Origin: Spirosoma aerolatum
GTDB taxonomy: Bacteria; Bacteroidota; Bacteroidia; Cytophagales; Spirosomataceae
Length of the DNA stretch: 64,000 nucleotides
NCBI RefSeq assembly: GCF_002056795.1
Contig: NZ_CP020104.1
Span: 3,483,001 to 3,547,000, forward strand
Direction of reading: 5' to 3'
Shown: positions 1 to 8,898 of the stretch, piece after piece
Position numbering within the stretch: position 1 is the stretch's first letter
Layout: each line of letters opens with the position of its first letter
Position numbers and translations under genes: made by a program
Notes under the pieces: model-generated
Database searches by the model: none
The model's input: only the letters and a program-made list of their open reading frames with translations
What the model was told of the DNA's origin: nothing

Positions 1-1148
1 CTGATGCGTAACCCGCCACCTACAGCAGGGACTACCTTTTCAAATTGTCGGCTTGCCTGTTCGGTTACGGTTTGGGCATTGGCAAAGATAACGCCCCCCA
101 ATAAGCGATCATCTGTGATGTGGAAGCGGTATTCTGCCTCGGCATAGAGCAGGTTTTTGCCCCGAAAACGCCCCTGAATGAAACCACGACCCAGATTACC
201 GTTGCTGTCCCAGCCTGTACTAGGTAAATCGAGAAAGGGTGGATTCCCATCCAGCGTAAATGAGTTGTATGACCAGAGCGCCAGAATATTCCCCGATTGC
301 AGAGAAATCGGAATATACTTTCTCAGCTCCAGCAACAACGATTGGTAGGTATCATCGCTTCCCAGAAACTCCATATTGCTGCGGAGCACAGCGTTGGCAT
401 ACAAACCGCCGGTCGGATTGATGGAGTTCTGGCGGTTGTCGTACAAGATATGCAGGGTTGGGCCTGAAGAAACCGAACGACCCTGAACTCCGTATGGATA
501 GCCCGAAATACGTGTAAACTCCCGGAAGGCGTTGTAACTTTCGATGTTCCAGTGTAGGTCCAGATGATAGCCGATACCCGCATAGAAATTAGGTGCTAAT
601 TGTCGTAGCAGGCTCTGGTACATACGCAGATAGGCATAATCCATATCCACTACCCGTCGGTCGGTTGAGGTATACATACCCAGCCCGTAGGTGGCCTGCG
701 GGTAATGCATCAGCCGCCAGTCGTTGGTCCACAGAAAGCGATTATTGCGGCTCCAAATCTGCGAAATGGCTGTAAGAAACGCCTGGTTATTCTGCGTATA
801 AGTCAGTTGTGTACTAATCGTCGACATGTTAGCCCCTGATCGGCGGAACGGTGTATTCAACAGAACGGCCGCCAGTAACTGCGTTTGTAACGTATAGCCA
901 ATCTGTGGAATGACGATCAGAAATCGCTTCCCTTCATGTAGACTTGCCGAATCGTGAGGGGTAATGTGCAGACGCGGAAACCAACGACTAACTAAATCGG
1001 CTACATCGCGGGTAGGACTAACAGACTGCGTAACGGGCAGCCTAAATGAGAGGGCAGCCGTATCCGAAAGCGGCATTTGAGCCAGACAGGTACTATCCGA
1101 TACAATCAGTAACAGTAAACCCACAAACGAACAGTAGAGGAGTTTCAT
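1..1148 (-). CDS. Omp85/BamA-like surface-antigen outer-membrane protein, 3' end outside window
   Basis: The frame opens with an ATG at 1148 and stays open to the window edge, so about 382 N-terminal residues are visible. A signal peptide (MKLLYCSFVGLLLLIVSDS) is followed by a short periplasmic segment. Then comes a long series of alternating beta strands rich in aromatic residues, as in a 16-stranded barrel of the bacterial surface antigen (D15) family. Near the visible end there is an RGF tripeptide in a LGRGFIQGRFRG context, matching the conserved (V/L)RGF motif that sits in the lumen of Omp85 barrels. No POTRA repeats fit in the short N-terminal part, so this is a barrel-type member rather than BamA itself, which is essential and has five POTRA domains. 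Function beyond outer-membrane insertion or transport is unknown. It is the last gene of a leftward unit; the gene upstream, at 1333-2079, is also leftward. Confidence 0.75.
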   Translation of the reverse strand, partial: MKLLYCSFVGLLLLIVSDSTCLAQMPLSDTAALSFRLPVTQSVSPTRDVADLVSRWFPRLHITPHDSASLHEGKRFLIVIPQIGYTLQTQLLAAVLLNTPFRRSGANMSTISTQLTYTQNNQAFLTAISQIWSRNNRFLWTNDWRLMHYPQATYGLGMYTSTDRRVVDMDYAYLRMYQSLLRQLAPNFYAGIGYHLDLHWNIESYNAFREFTRISGYPYGVQGRSVSSGPTLHILYDNRQNSINPTGGLYANAVLRSNMEFLGSDDTYQSLLLELRKYIPISLQSGNILALWSYNSFTLDGNPPFLDLPSTGWDSNGNLGRGFIQGRFRGKNLLYAEAEYRFHITDDRLLGGVIFANAQTVTEQASRQFEKVVPAVGGGLRI

Positions 1149-1274
1149 GGGTGGGTCAGAAAGATCGCATAGTTTGTCAATGAGGGCGTTAGCAAGAGTG
1201 CTGTGGTATCTATGCCACAGAAACTACAGCCATTAAAACGCTAAATACTACCTGAACGTTGCAAAAATACCTGT

Positions 1275-1315
1275 CACTAGCTCTGTTGCTCGAAAAACGA
1301 CCTTTAGAGCTAGTG
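1275..1315 (-). terminator. Inverted repeat downstream of the 1333-2079 gene
   Basis: A perfect 10-bp inverted repeat (CACTAGCTCT at 1275-1284, AGAGCTAGTG at 1306-1315) with a 21-base loop lies just after the stop of the leftward gene. On the minus strand a T-rich run follows after about eight bases. It is a plausible but loose intrinsic terminator. A second small hairpin (CTGTGG/CCACAG, 1201-1220) lies between it and the start of the outer-membrane protein gene. Its role, operator or second stop, cannot be told. Confidence 0.45.
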
Positions 1316-1332
1316 AAAACTATGCGACAAAG

Positions 1333-2079
1333 TTATAGCTTATTGTAATAGGCAAACACGGTCATCAGCCCCGACCGTGATTTCAGGTCGGGCTTCTGCG
1401 TCTTTATAAACGCTTCAACCTGCTCTTTTTTATCATCCATCAGCTCCAGAATGGATTTTTTACCGGGCGAGAATTTTACGGCTTTTTTATCGCGGGCAAC
1501 GTACCAGTCCATCTTTTTCATATACTCATCGTCTTTCGTTCCGGTATTCATGGCCACATTGAAGTTGGCTTTGCGGATGTAAACCGAAGGGTATTGCAAC
1601 AGGTCCAGTTTGCCACCGTTGACCAATTGCTCGAAAAATCCATTCAACGATTCTGCTTCTCCCTGGTATTCATGCACGTTGACGAATCGGCTAACTGACC
1701 CAAACAGGTTGTTCCGGTCAACGTAGCGTACAGCCGAGGATTTGACCGCTTTAATGGATTTAGGACCGGCTTTAATCTCGACTTCATTCGTCGACAAGTC
1801 GAGCCGAACGGGTACACCGGCCAGCGAATCGTTTGTCAGAGAAACCCCTACTTTATTGTAGAATTTTACATTACCAGCCTGCCAGGTGGTATCCAGATAC
1901 GGATCGCCGATGAGTTTGCCAGACTCTCCTTTAATAGTAAAGAGTGTGGCGTTGTTGGTAACGTTCAGGTTCGTAAAATTGATACGATCCCGAGTCGTTT
2001 GGGCCATGTATTCGGTTTGTGCCTGGGAGAACGCTGGGATCGATCCGACCAGGCAAAAGGCGAAAAGAAAAAAACGCAT
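1333..2079 (-). CDS. Secreted protein of unknown function
   Basis: A protein of 248 residues with a clear signal peptide (MRFFLFAFCLVGSIPAFSQA), so it is exported to the periplasm or outer surface. I do not recognise a named domain. The rest is mixed alpha/beta, with a lysine-rich C-terminal third (KKMDWYVARDKKAVKF and a helix ending in LKSRSGLMTVFAYYNKL). No catalytic motif or lipobox is visible. It is transcribed leftward, divergently from the amidohydrolase operon at 2245, and is followed by the inverted repeat at 1275-1315. The context gives no function. Coding is supported by length, signal peptide and absence of a competing frame. Confidence 0.75.
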   Translation of the reverse strand: MRFFLFAFCLVGSIPAFSQAQTEYMAQTTRDRINFTNLNVTNNATLFTIKGESGKLIGDPYLDTTWQAGNVKFYNKVGVSLTNDSLAGVPVRLDLSTNEVEIKAGPKSIKAVKSSAVRYVDRNNLFGSVSRFVNVHEYQGEAESLNGFFEQLVNGGKLDLLQYPSVYIRKANFNVAMNTGTKDDEYMKKMDWYVARDKKAVKFSPGKKSILELMDDKKEQVEAFIKTQKPDLKSRSGLMTVFAYYNKL

Positions 2080-2206
2080 AGGAAAATAAATAGAATGGTT
2101 ATCAAGGAATAAAGAAACAAATTTTCATTGGAAATAAATCATGTCATAGCGCCTTAATTCGCAAAATCTTCTTTGGTTCTGATACCCAAAGGCGTTTTTA
2201 TTTCTG

Positions 2207-2214
2207 TATTTTTG
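2207..2214 (+). promoter_or_regulatory. Candidate -7 box of the amidohydrolase operon
   Basis: TATTTTTG fits the Bacteroidota -7 consensus TAnnTTTG and lies 30 bases before the ATG at 2245, giving a leader of about 25 bases. No TTTG/TTG -33 box is found at the usual distance; the nearest TTTG ends at 2175, too far upstream. The call is therefore tentative. Confidence 0.35.
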
Positions 2215-2244
2215 GCAGTTAACCCAATCATCAACTAGTCTTTC

Positions 2245-5200
2245 ATGATAAAACATTCCCTGACAGGACTGCTTGCAGTCAGTCTGGCCTATGGGTCTTT
2301 GGCTCAGACAACCTTCCCACAAAATGGTGTTTACGACGAGCGGCCGGGGCTGTATGCCTTTACCAGCGCAACCATCGTTGTAGACCCCAAAACGACCCTG
2401 CAAAACGCGACCCTGCTTATCCGTAACGGGCGTATCGAAGCGGTTGGAACAAACGTTTCCGTTCCAGCCGGAACCGTCGTAGCCGACCTGAAAGGCAAAC
2501 GAATTTACCCGGCGCTTATCGACATTGATTCTGACTACGGTATGCCGGAGGTTACGCGTGGACCTGGTGGTGGCCGTGGGGCTGGTGCTCCCCAGTACGA
2601 ATCGAACAAGAAGGGGCCGTATTACTGGAACCAGGCCATTCAGCCTGAAAATGAGGCTGGTGTTATTTTTAAAGCCAATGCAGCCAAAGCCGATGAGTTA
2701 CGTAAACTGGGTTTTGGTGCTGTGCTGGTGCATCCACACGATGGTATTGCCCGTGGTACGGGAGCGCTGGTAACCCTGGCTGATGATCGGGAAAATACGC
2801 TGGTGCTTAAACCCAATGCAACCGCGCATTATTCGTTCAGCAAAGGAACATCTACCCAGCAATACCCCAACTCTATGATGGGGGTGGTAGCTTTACTACG
2901 GCAGGCTATGTATGATGCCGACTGGTACAAACGGGCAGGTAGTAAAGAGCAGGCAAATATGTCGCTCGAAGCACTCAACCGAATTCGCAGCCTGCCGACC
3001 ATTTTTGAAGCCAATGACAAACTGGGTATCATGCGGGCCGATAAAATTGGGGACGAGTTTGGTATTCAGTATGTTATCCGCAGTACGGGTGATGAGTACC
3101 AGATGATTGATGAGGTAAAGTCTACAGGGGCTTCGCTGATTGTGCCGCTGAATTTTCCGCAACCTTACGATGTTGAAGACCCCTGGGATGCTGATAACGT
3201 GTCGCTGGCTGAACTCAAGCATTGGGAAATGGCCTCTTCGAATGCAGGTCGACTAGCCGCTGCCAATATTCCGTTTGCGCTAACCACGGCTGGGTTGCGC
3301 AACAAGGCAGATTTCTGGCCGAACCTGCGGAAAGCCATCGAAAATGGCCTGTCGGAGCAAAAAGCACTGGAAGCACTAACCATCATTCCAGCCAAACTGA
3401 TCCATGCTGAAGATATGCTCGGAACCTTGCAGAAAGGAAATGTAGCCAATTTCATTATTACGTCAGGCAATCTGTTTAGTGCCGATAACGTGATCTACGA
3501 AAGCTGGACACGGGGTAAGCAGTATATCGTAACGACCAAAGCACCTGTAGACCTGCGTGGTGCCTGGGCGCTGACCATCGGGGATCGGAGCAACCTGAAG
3601 CTGAACATCACTGGGAAAACGCCTGATAAACTCGACTACCAGATCGTAGCCGATACGGCCCGTATAACCCCCAAAGTAGCGGTCAGTGGCGAACTGATCT
3701 CGATGCAGATTCAACTGAATCGGCGGCAGCCAGGAACAACTCGCCTGACTGGCTACCGGACGTCGCCCACCGATTTCAAAGGCGATGGTGAAATGCCCAA
3801 TGGTCAAATCATCCAATGGTCGGCAGTTCGTACGGGCGATGCCCCGGCATCGACCACTGCAACGTCCACTTCGGCGACTAGTTCGACATCGGCTATGGCG
3901 TCAACAACCGCTACAACACCCTCTAGCAGCACAGCTACGCTACTTTTTCCGTTTGTCGGGATGGGTAATGCTCAGAAACCCAAGGCCGAATCCGTGCTCA
4001 TTCGGAATACCACCGTCTGGACGAACGAGAAAGATGGCGTATTAACCGGTGCCGATGTGCTGGTGACAGATGGGAAGATTTCGAAAGTAGGGAAGGGGCT
4101 GACGGCTCCGGCTGGTGTAAAGGTAGTTGACGGGACGGGCAAGCACCTGACCAACGGCATTATCGACGAACATTCACACATTGCCCTGCTGTCTATCAAC
4201 GAAGGCGGGCAGTCAAGTTCAGCCGAAGTGCGGATGTCGGATGTGATTAACCCCGAAGACATTAATATTTATCGGCAACTGGCCGGTGGCGTAACCACGT
4301 CCCAACTGCTCCACGGTTCGGCCAACTCTATTGGAGGGCAGTCGGCGCTGGTGAAACTGAAATGGGGCGAATCGCCCGAGGGCATGCTGATCAAAGGCGC
4401 GGATGGGTTTATCAAGTTTGCACTCGGCGAAAACGTAAAGCAGTCCAATTACCCCAACCCGAACGTGCTGACCCGTTTCCCGCAATCGCGGATGGGTGTT
4501 GAGCAGGTGTATATGGACCACTTCACCCGGGCCAAAGAATACGCGAAAGGCTGGGAAACCTACAACAAGCTATCGGCTAAAGAAAAAGCAACGGCTATCC
4601 CGCCCCGTCGGGATATAGAACTGGATGCACTGGCTGAAATTCTGGCGGCAAAACGGTTCATTACCTGCCACTCATACGTGCAGTCGGAAATCAATATGCT
4701 CCTTAAAGTAGCTGATTCGCTCGGCTTCAAAGTGAACACGTTTACGCACATTCTGGAAGGCTATAAACTTGCCGACAAAATGGCGAAACATGGAGTAGGT
4801 GGTTCGTCGTTTGCCGACTGGTGGGCCTATAAAATGGAGGTACACGATGCCATTCCGTACAATGCCGCGCTGATGCATCGCCAGGGTGTGGTGGTATCGA
4901 TCAACTCCGACGATGCTGAAATGGCCCGTCGACTGAATCAGGAGGCCGCTAAAACGGTTGAGTATGGTGGCGTAAGCGAGGAGGATGCCTGGAAAATGGT
5001 AACGCTCAACCCGGCGAAACTTTTGCACCTGGATAACCGTCTGGGTAGCATTCGGGCCGGTAAAGATGCTGATCTGGTATTGTGGAATGCACACCCGCTG
5101 TCGATTTATGCACGGCCTGAAATCACGATGATCGAAGGTGCTACGTACTTTAGCCTCAAGGATGAAGAGGCAAAACGTGATGCACTTCATGCCGAACGCT

Positions 5201-5346
5201 CCCGAATCATTCAGAAAATGCTGGCTGCCAAAGCGGGTGGGGCATCAACCGTTCGCCCAACGTTCCGTCGGGCACGTATGTGGCATTGCGAAGACATTGA
5301 GGGCGTGATGGCCGAAGGGGAAGAAGAAAACGCAGAGAGCAAATAA
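2245..5346 (+). CDS. Exported tandem amidohydrolase (inactive N-half fused to active C-half)
   Basis: A protein of 1033 residues with a signal peptide (MIKHSLTGLLAVSLAYGSLA). Both halves have the imidazolonepropionase/prolidase-like amidohydrolase fold, a small beta-sandwich around a TIM barrel. The C-terminal half (about residue 575 on) keeps the metal ligands: HSH at 643-645, His809, His835 and Asp889. The N-terminal half has IDIDSDYG where HxH should be and also lacks the late Asp, so it is probably a structural or regulatory pseudo-enzyme. The halves are joined by a low-complexity Ser/Thr/Ala linker near residues 535-565. Family knowledge says such enzymes cleave C-N bonds in cyclic amides, dipeptides or related compounds; the substrate here is unknown. 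The next gene starts 7 bases after the stop and is a paralogue, so the two are one operon and probably one complex. Confidence 0.85.
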   Translation: MIKHSLTGLLAVSLAYGSLAQTTFPQNGVYDERPGLYAFTSATIVVDPKTTLQNATLLIRNGRIEAVGTNVSVPAGTVVADLKGKRIYPALIDIDSDYGMPEVTRGPGGGRGAGAPQYESNKKGPYYWNQAIQPENEAGVIFKANAAKADELRKLGFGAVLVHPHDGIARGTGALVTLADDRENTLVLKPNATAHYSFSKGTSTQQYPNSMMGVVALLRQAMYDADWYKRAGSKEQANMSLEALNRIRSLPTIFEANDKLGIMRADKIGDEFGIQYVIRSTGDEYQMIDEVKSTGASLIVPLNFPQPYDVEDPWDADNVSLAELKHWEMASSNAGRLAAANIPFALTTAGLRNKADFWPNLRKAIENGLSEQKALEALTIIPAKLIHAEDMLGTLQKGNVANFIITSGNLFSADNVIYESWTRGKQYIVTTKAPVDLRGAWALTIGDRSNLKLNITGKTPDKLDYQIVADTARITPKVAVSGELISMQIQLNRRQPGTTRLTGYRTSPTDFKGDGEMPNGQIIQWSAVRTGDAPASTTATSTSATSSTSAMASTTATTPSSSTATLLFPFVGMGNAQKPKAESVLIRNTTVWTNEKDGVLTGADVLVTDGKISKVGKGLTAPAGVKVVDGTGKHLTNGIIDEHSHIALLSINEGGQSSSAEVRMSDVINPEDINIYRQLAGGVTTSQLLHGSANSIGGQSALVKLKWGESPEGMLIKGADGFIKFALGENVKQSNYPNPNVLTRFPQSRMGVEQVYMDHFTRAKEYAKGWETYNKLSAKEKATAIPPRRDIELDALAEILAAKRFITCHSYVQSEINMLLKVADSLGFKVNTFTHILEGYKLADKMAKHGVGGSSFADWWAYKMEVHDAIPYNAALMHRQGVVVSINSDDAEMARRLNQEAAKTVEYGGVSEEDAWKMVTLNPAKLLHLDNRLGSIRAGKDADLVLWNAHPLSIYARPEITMIEGATYFSLKDEEAKRDALHAERSRIIQKMLAAKAGGASTVRPTFRRARMWHCEDIEGVMAEGEEENAESK

Positions 5347-5353
5347 ACGAACG

Positions 5354-6655
5354 ATGAAAAAAACACTGTCAATCCTATTTTCTCTGGCTGCGCTTACGAG
5401 CTTTGGTCAGAACCCGGCTCCGGCCAAACCCCAAACGAAAGCCATTGCTTTAATGGGCGGGGTTGTTCACATCGGTAACGGCCAGGTAATTCCCAATGGT
5501 GTGGTCCTGTTCGATAAAGGCGTCATTACCAACGTTGTCGATGGCACTACCGTTCGGCTGAATCTAAATGATGTAGAGGTTATCGATGTATCGGGTAAGC
5601 ATGTGTATCCTGGCTTCATTTCCCCAGTATCTACTGTTGGTTTGCAGGAAACCGGAGCCGTACGGGCTACTGTCGATAAGCAGGAGATCGGCAACCTGAA
5701 TCCGCATATCCGCGCGTTGATTGCCTACAACACGGATTCAGAGATCATTCCGACCATTCGAAATAACGGGGTTTTGTTTTCGCAGGCTACTCCGCAGGGT
5801 GGGACTATTTCGGGTAGTTCAAGTGTCATGATGTCGGATGGCTGGAACTGGGAGGATGCTGTACTGAAAAAGGATGATGGGCTCTGGCTGAACTGGCCTG
5901 CTTATTTTTCCCGCGACTTTAACCTGGAGGACTTTTCGACAGTAGTGCGCAAAAACGAACGTCGGGAAGCAGCCATTGCCGCTCTACAGGCCACTTTTGC
6001 CGATGCTCGTGCCTATGCCGCCCTGGCCAATCCGACGCCGATGAACCTGAAGCTGGAAGCCATGAAGGGATTGTTTTCGGGGAAACAGAATCTTTATATC
6101 CGGGCCAATAACGGGAAGGATATTATCGAGTCTGTGCGGTTTGCGAAAGGGGCTGGTGTTCAGAAAGTGGTGATTGTTGGGGGAGAAGATGCACACCGGG
6201 CTATTACGTTCCTGAAAGAGAACAATGTGCCGGTTATTCTGGGGGAAATGCATCGCTTACCCACTCGGGAAGACGAAGATGTGGATCTGCCATATCGGTT
6301 ACCGGGCATTCTGCAAAAGGCCGGTATTTTGGTTGGACTGAGCTATGCGGATGAATGGTGGCGGACCCGTAACCTGCCTTTTCAGGCTGGAACAGCCGCC
6401 GGGTTTGGGGTGACCGAACGTGAGGAAGCCCTCAAAATGGTTACCTCAAATACCGCCAAAATTCTGGGTATCGACAATCTGGTTGGTACGCTGGAAAAGG
6501 GTAAGCAAGCGACGCTCTTCGTATCGGCTGGCGATGCTCTGGATATGCGGACAAATGTGATCGAGAAAGTGTTTATTCAAGGCCGGAAAGTAGACCTGGA
6601 TGATCGTCACAAGCGACTTTACAGAACGTATAAGGATAAATACGAGCAGAAGTAA
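5354..6655 (+). CDS. Exported amidohydrolase-like protein lacking the HxH metal site
   Basis: A protein of 433 residues with a signal peptide ending near SFGQ. It has the amidohydrolase beginning (a GGVVHIGNGQVIPNGVVLF strand pattern) and end (SNTAKILGIDNLVGTLEKGKQATLFV), so it belongs to the same superfamily as the gene before it. Where HxH is expected after KHVYPGF it has SPVST, and no SxD metal aspartate is seen near the end. It is therefore expected not to bind the usual metal pair. It most resembles the inactive N-terminal half of the upstream protein. It is probably a partner subunit; catalysis in its own right is unlikely but not excluded. The strong hairpin at 6694 closes the operon. 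Confidence 0.8.
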   Translation: MKKTLSILFSLAALTSFGQNPAPAKPQTKAIALMGGVVHIGNGQVIPNGVVLFDKGVITNVVDGTTVRLNLNDVEVIDVSGKHVYPGFISPVSTVGLQETGAVRATVDKQEIGNLNPHIRALIAYNTDSEIIPTIRNNGVLFSQATPQGGTISGSSSVMMSDGWNWEDAVLKKDDGLWLNWPAYFSRDFNLEDFSTVVRKNERREAAIAALQATFADARAYAALANPTPMNLKLEAMKGLFSGKQNLYIRANNGKDIIESVRFAKGAGVQKVVIVGGEDAHRAITFLKENNVPVILGEMHRLPTREDEDVDLPYRLPGILQKAGILVGLSYADEWWRTRNLPFQAGTAAGFGVTEREEALKMVTSNTAKILGIDNLVGTLEKGKQATLFVSAGDALDMRTNVIEKVFIQGRKVDLDDRHKRLYRTYKDKYEQK

Positions 6656-6693
6656 CTTTCGACATACGACTTGTATTTGTCTAGAGTTGTTCG

Positions 6694-6727
6694 GTGGGGT
6701 AGGTTTAAAAGCCTACCCCACTTTTGT
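6694..6727 (+). terminator. Intrinsic terminator of the amidohydrolase operon
   Basis: A perfect 10-bp stem (GTGGGGTAGG / CCTACCCCAC), an 8-base loop and a T-rich tail (TTTTGTT) lie 39 bases after the stop of the second amidohydrolase gene. The T-run is on the + strand side, so it serves that operon rather than the convergent idi gene. Confidence 0.85.
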
Positions 6728-6790
6728 TATCCCAACCCTTATCGCGAGAAGAGCTTACTGGCTGGCAGATAACCCATTTGAACGGATTTT

Positions 6791-7339
6791 TTAATTCGCA
6801 GGAGAGATTTGGTAGTTCATCAACTGCTCGAACAGAATTCGGAACCAGACTGTAAAGTTGGAAGGATGCTGGGCCATTTCCTCGGCCAGGTCGGTAGCAC
6901 TGACCCAACGAATAGCCGATACTTCCTGCGGATTGAACGGAATGGGACCATCATATACCCCGGTAAATACATGGTCGATTTCGTTTTCAATCAGTCCGTC
7001 TCCCACATCTGCCCGATACTGGAAGGTAAACACAGGTTGCAACGTTGTCTGAAACCCCAGCTCCTCCTCCAGCCGACGTGTTGCATCACCAATTGTATCG
7101 GCTGGTTGCAATGGGTGCCCGCAGCAGCTATTCGACCACAGCCCACCCGAATGGTATTTCTCAAAAGCCCGCTGCTGTAGTAAAAAATCCCCCTGCTGAT
7201 TGAAAATCTGGACTGAAAAAGCGCGATGAAGCGACCCATCTGCATGAGCCTGCCATTTTTCGGCGGTAGTCAGTACATGATCCTGTTCGTCAACTACTAG
7301 AACCATATTTACTTGTGTCGATTTGGCTTTAAAGTCCAT
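6791..7339 (-). CDS. idi: Isopentenyl-diphosphate delta-isomerase, type I
   Basis: A cytoplasmic Nudix-fold enzyme of 182 residues. It interconverts isopentenyl and dimethylallyl diphosphate, the step that makes the allylic primer for all isoprenoids. The key motifs are present: a metal-binding histidine in LHRAF (His38), the catalytic cysteine in WSNSCCGHP (Cys73, equivalent to the NSxCGHP cysteine of type I enzymes), a Nudix-like helix RLEEELGF (about 89-96) and the acid pair ENE (Glu118, Glu120). Length is normal for the family. The frame starts at the ATG at 7339; an internal Met at residue 12 would also give a full domain. It is a stand-alone gene, convergent with the amidohydrolase operon. 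Confidence 0.93.
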   Translation of the reverse strand: MDFKAKSTQVNMVLVVDEQDHVLTTAEKWQAHADGSLHRAFSVQIFNQQGDFLLQQRAFEKYHSGGLWSNSCCGHPLQPADTIGDATRRLEEELGFQTTLQPVFTFQYRADVGDGLIENEIDHVFTGVYDGPIPFNPQEVSAIRWVSATDLAEEMAQHPSNFTVWFRILFEQLMNYQISPAN

Positions 7340-7703
7340 TTGTTAAAGAAAAATGTTTTACGAAAAAGGTGAATGGTACCGAGCGTATGTACTCATAACG
7401 CAGGAATTGCTTTTCCAGCATTTGCCGAGCGTGAAAATGATTGAGCTGGCTATTCGTCTTTGAACCCAGTTAGTATGCCCAACAAGTAGGGTTAGCCGGT
7501 ATCCAGCAAGTAAGGGAATTTTTGTGGAAATTAGGCGTTTTCAAAGGCTCATATTGAGGTTTTCTATAGCGTATGACCTGCTAGTCGCCAGGACAGTATA
7601 GTTATCAAACCTGCCAAATGATCAATTCTATTTGGAATGAAGTGCAACGATTGGCGTTCTTTTGGCGTATAGGCGGAAAGGTATAGTTTTGAGGAAAACC
7701 AAC

Positions 7704-8026
7704 CTATGAAAGAAAGCCCCTTACCGTTGCAGGTTGGGGCTTTCTAATTGATGCGCTGTAAACCTGATTCACTGGGTATTTTAAGTTGTCTACCAGAAGG
7801 ATAAGTCTGCATTCGGAGCTTCCTTCGGAATTATCGTCATCAACGAGCTTTGTTAGTAACGACGCAAAGGCGGTGGGGGTCTGTTTGATTTTCACGCCCA
7901 GCAACTGGCCAGTCACTCGATTTCTGGCTGCGATCTTGTAATAGCCTCCGGGTCTGTGATCCCTTCCCCAAGAAGCATAGCCAGTTTCTTCCCCGCATTC
8001 CCGTCTAGTAGCGAACCTACTGACTC
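7704..8026 (-). pseudogene. Open frame without a proper start, possible gene remnant
   Basis: On the minus strand a frame stays open from about 8026 to 7704, but no ATG exists in it; the only candidate is a GTG at 7916. The translation has protein-like composition (segments such as GYASWGRDHRPGGYYKIAARN and SECRLILLVDNLKYP). I do not recognise a family. The frame runs through a hairpin at its 3' end. It may be the tail of a decayed gene or chance. Confidence 0.25.
7711..7745 (-). terminator. Hairpin, terminator-like for leftward transcription
   Basis: A perfect 10-bp stem (AGAAAGCCCC / GGGGCTTTCT) with a 15-base loop. On the minus strand the stem is followed by a T-rich stretch; on the + strand it is not. 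It would therefore stop leftward transcripts coming from the 7.75-8.2 kb region, although no intact leftward gene is visible there now. Confidence 0.5.
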
Positions 8027-8252
8027 AAGTAATAAATCGACCTAATTTGCCTCAATAAGATCGGGATGAGGTTGGACTACCAGAGTTGCGTCGTAGGTCT
8101 TTTAAATCAACTATCAAATTCGCTGTCTGAATAGATTGAAAGCGAAGGACATGGCTGGAAAAGCACCCAATTCAGGCCAATTTTCTAGGGCTTTATGAAG
8201 CAGAAACGGTCAATAGGTAAAACTTTATAAGGGATAAATAGTAAATTATTTA

Positions 8253-8281
8253 TTTGCAATATACTATTATAGGTAATTTTG
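8253..8281 (+). promoter_or_regulatory. Candidate Bacteroidota promoter of the LytTR gene
   Basis: TTTG at 8253-8256 and TAATTTTG at 8274-8281 are 17 bases apart, matching the TTTG/TTG -33 and TAnnTTTG -7 pattern of this phylum. The surroundings are strongly AT-rich. Transcription would start near 8288, giving a leader of about 74 bases before the ATG at 8362. This also argues against the earlier in-frame TTG at 8254 as the start codon. Confidence 0.5.
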
Positions 8282-8361
8282 AAGTTTATTTTAATTTGTA
8301 TTTGGTAACTATAAGTTATTTTTATAGCTTGCCTGGCAAACCCCTTCCCCATTGTCAACCT

Positions 8362-8742
8362 ATGAAACGGTCATCTGCTGCCCAGATTCAGCATAAGTTT
8401 GAACCGGACCAGATTCTCTATCTGATTGGAGATGTAAACTACAGTACGGTTTATCTATGCGACGGAACGGCCATTCTGTCGAGTAGAACTTTGAAATGGT
8501 ATCATACCAAGTGGCCAGACTTTATTCGTATTCATAAGGCTACGCTAATTAACCCACAGTATATTCAGAGTTGCCATGTGATTTCCTGCATACTGGCACA
8601 GATTACCATGCAAAATGGCGCTACTATGACCATTAGCCGTCGACGTATTCACGATGTACTTGGTCATTTACGGCTGCCATATTTGCGATCTGCCACAGCC
8701 CACTGGAATGACTATGCAGTGGCTGAGGTAAAGCTGGCTTAA
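8362..8742 (+). CDS. Stand-alone LytTR DNA-binding protein (copy 1)
   Basis: A protein of 126 residues that consists almost only of a LytTR domain. Visible family features are the strand pattern around ILYLIGDVNYSTVYL, the SSRTLKWYH helix, FIRIHKATLINPQYI (the core FxRxHxxxLIN motif) and a basic end (SRRRIHDVLGHL). It has no receiver domain, so it is not a classical response regulator; it may be controlled by its level or a partner. A promoter at 8253-8281 supports the ATG at 8362. A close paralogue lies at 17594-17926, sharing for example GDVNY, LSSRTLKWYH and FIRIHK. It stands 156 bases before the propeller kinase gene, on the same strand. Confidence 0.8.
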   Translation: MKRSSAAQIQHKFEPDQILYLIGDVNYSTVYLCDGTAILSSRTLKWYHTKWPDFIRIHKATLINPQYIQSCHVISCILAQITMQNGATMTISRRRIHDVLGHLRLPYLRSATAHWNDYAVAEVKLA

Positions 8743-8898
8743 CTTGTGTGCAGTACCGATCAGTAGTTTGGAGGAGATTAGCTGATGGACTAGGTTATAC
8801 CTGCCAGCCAGGAACCGCATGTTGTGGGTAATGAGAATGTTCGCCCGTCTTACTTTATTGAGAAATCAATAACTTAGGGTAGTAGAAAGCTACCGGTA

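Larger units (their letters stand above)
7340..8253. other. Gene-poor intergenic region of about 0.9 kb
   Basis: No convincing intact gene is seen on either strand. The stretch contains a hairpin at 7711-7745 and a broken open frame on the minus strand (listed separately). Its right end becomes very AT-rich and carries the promoter of the LytTR gene. Confidence 0.6.

Noticed and set aside
8254..8361. A TTG start for LytTR copy 1
   Set aside because: The TTG overlaps the candidate -33 box, and the extra 36 residues do not belong to the LytTR domain.
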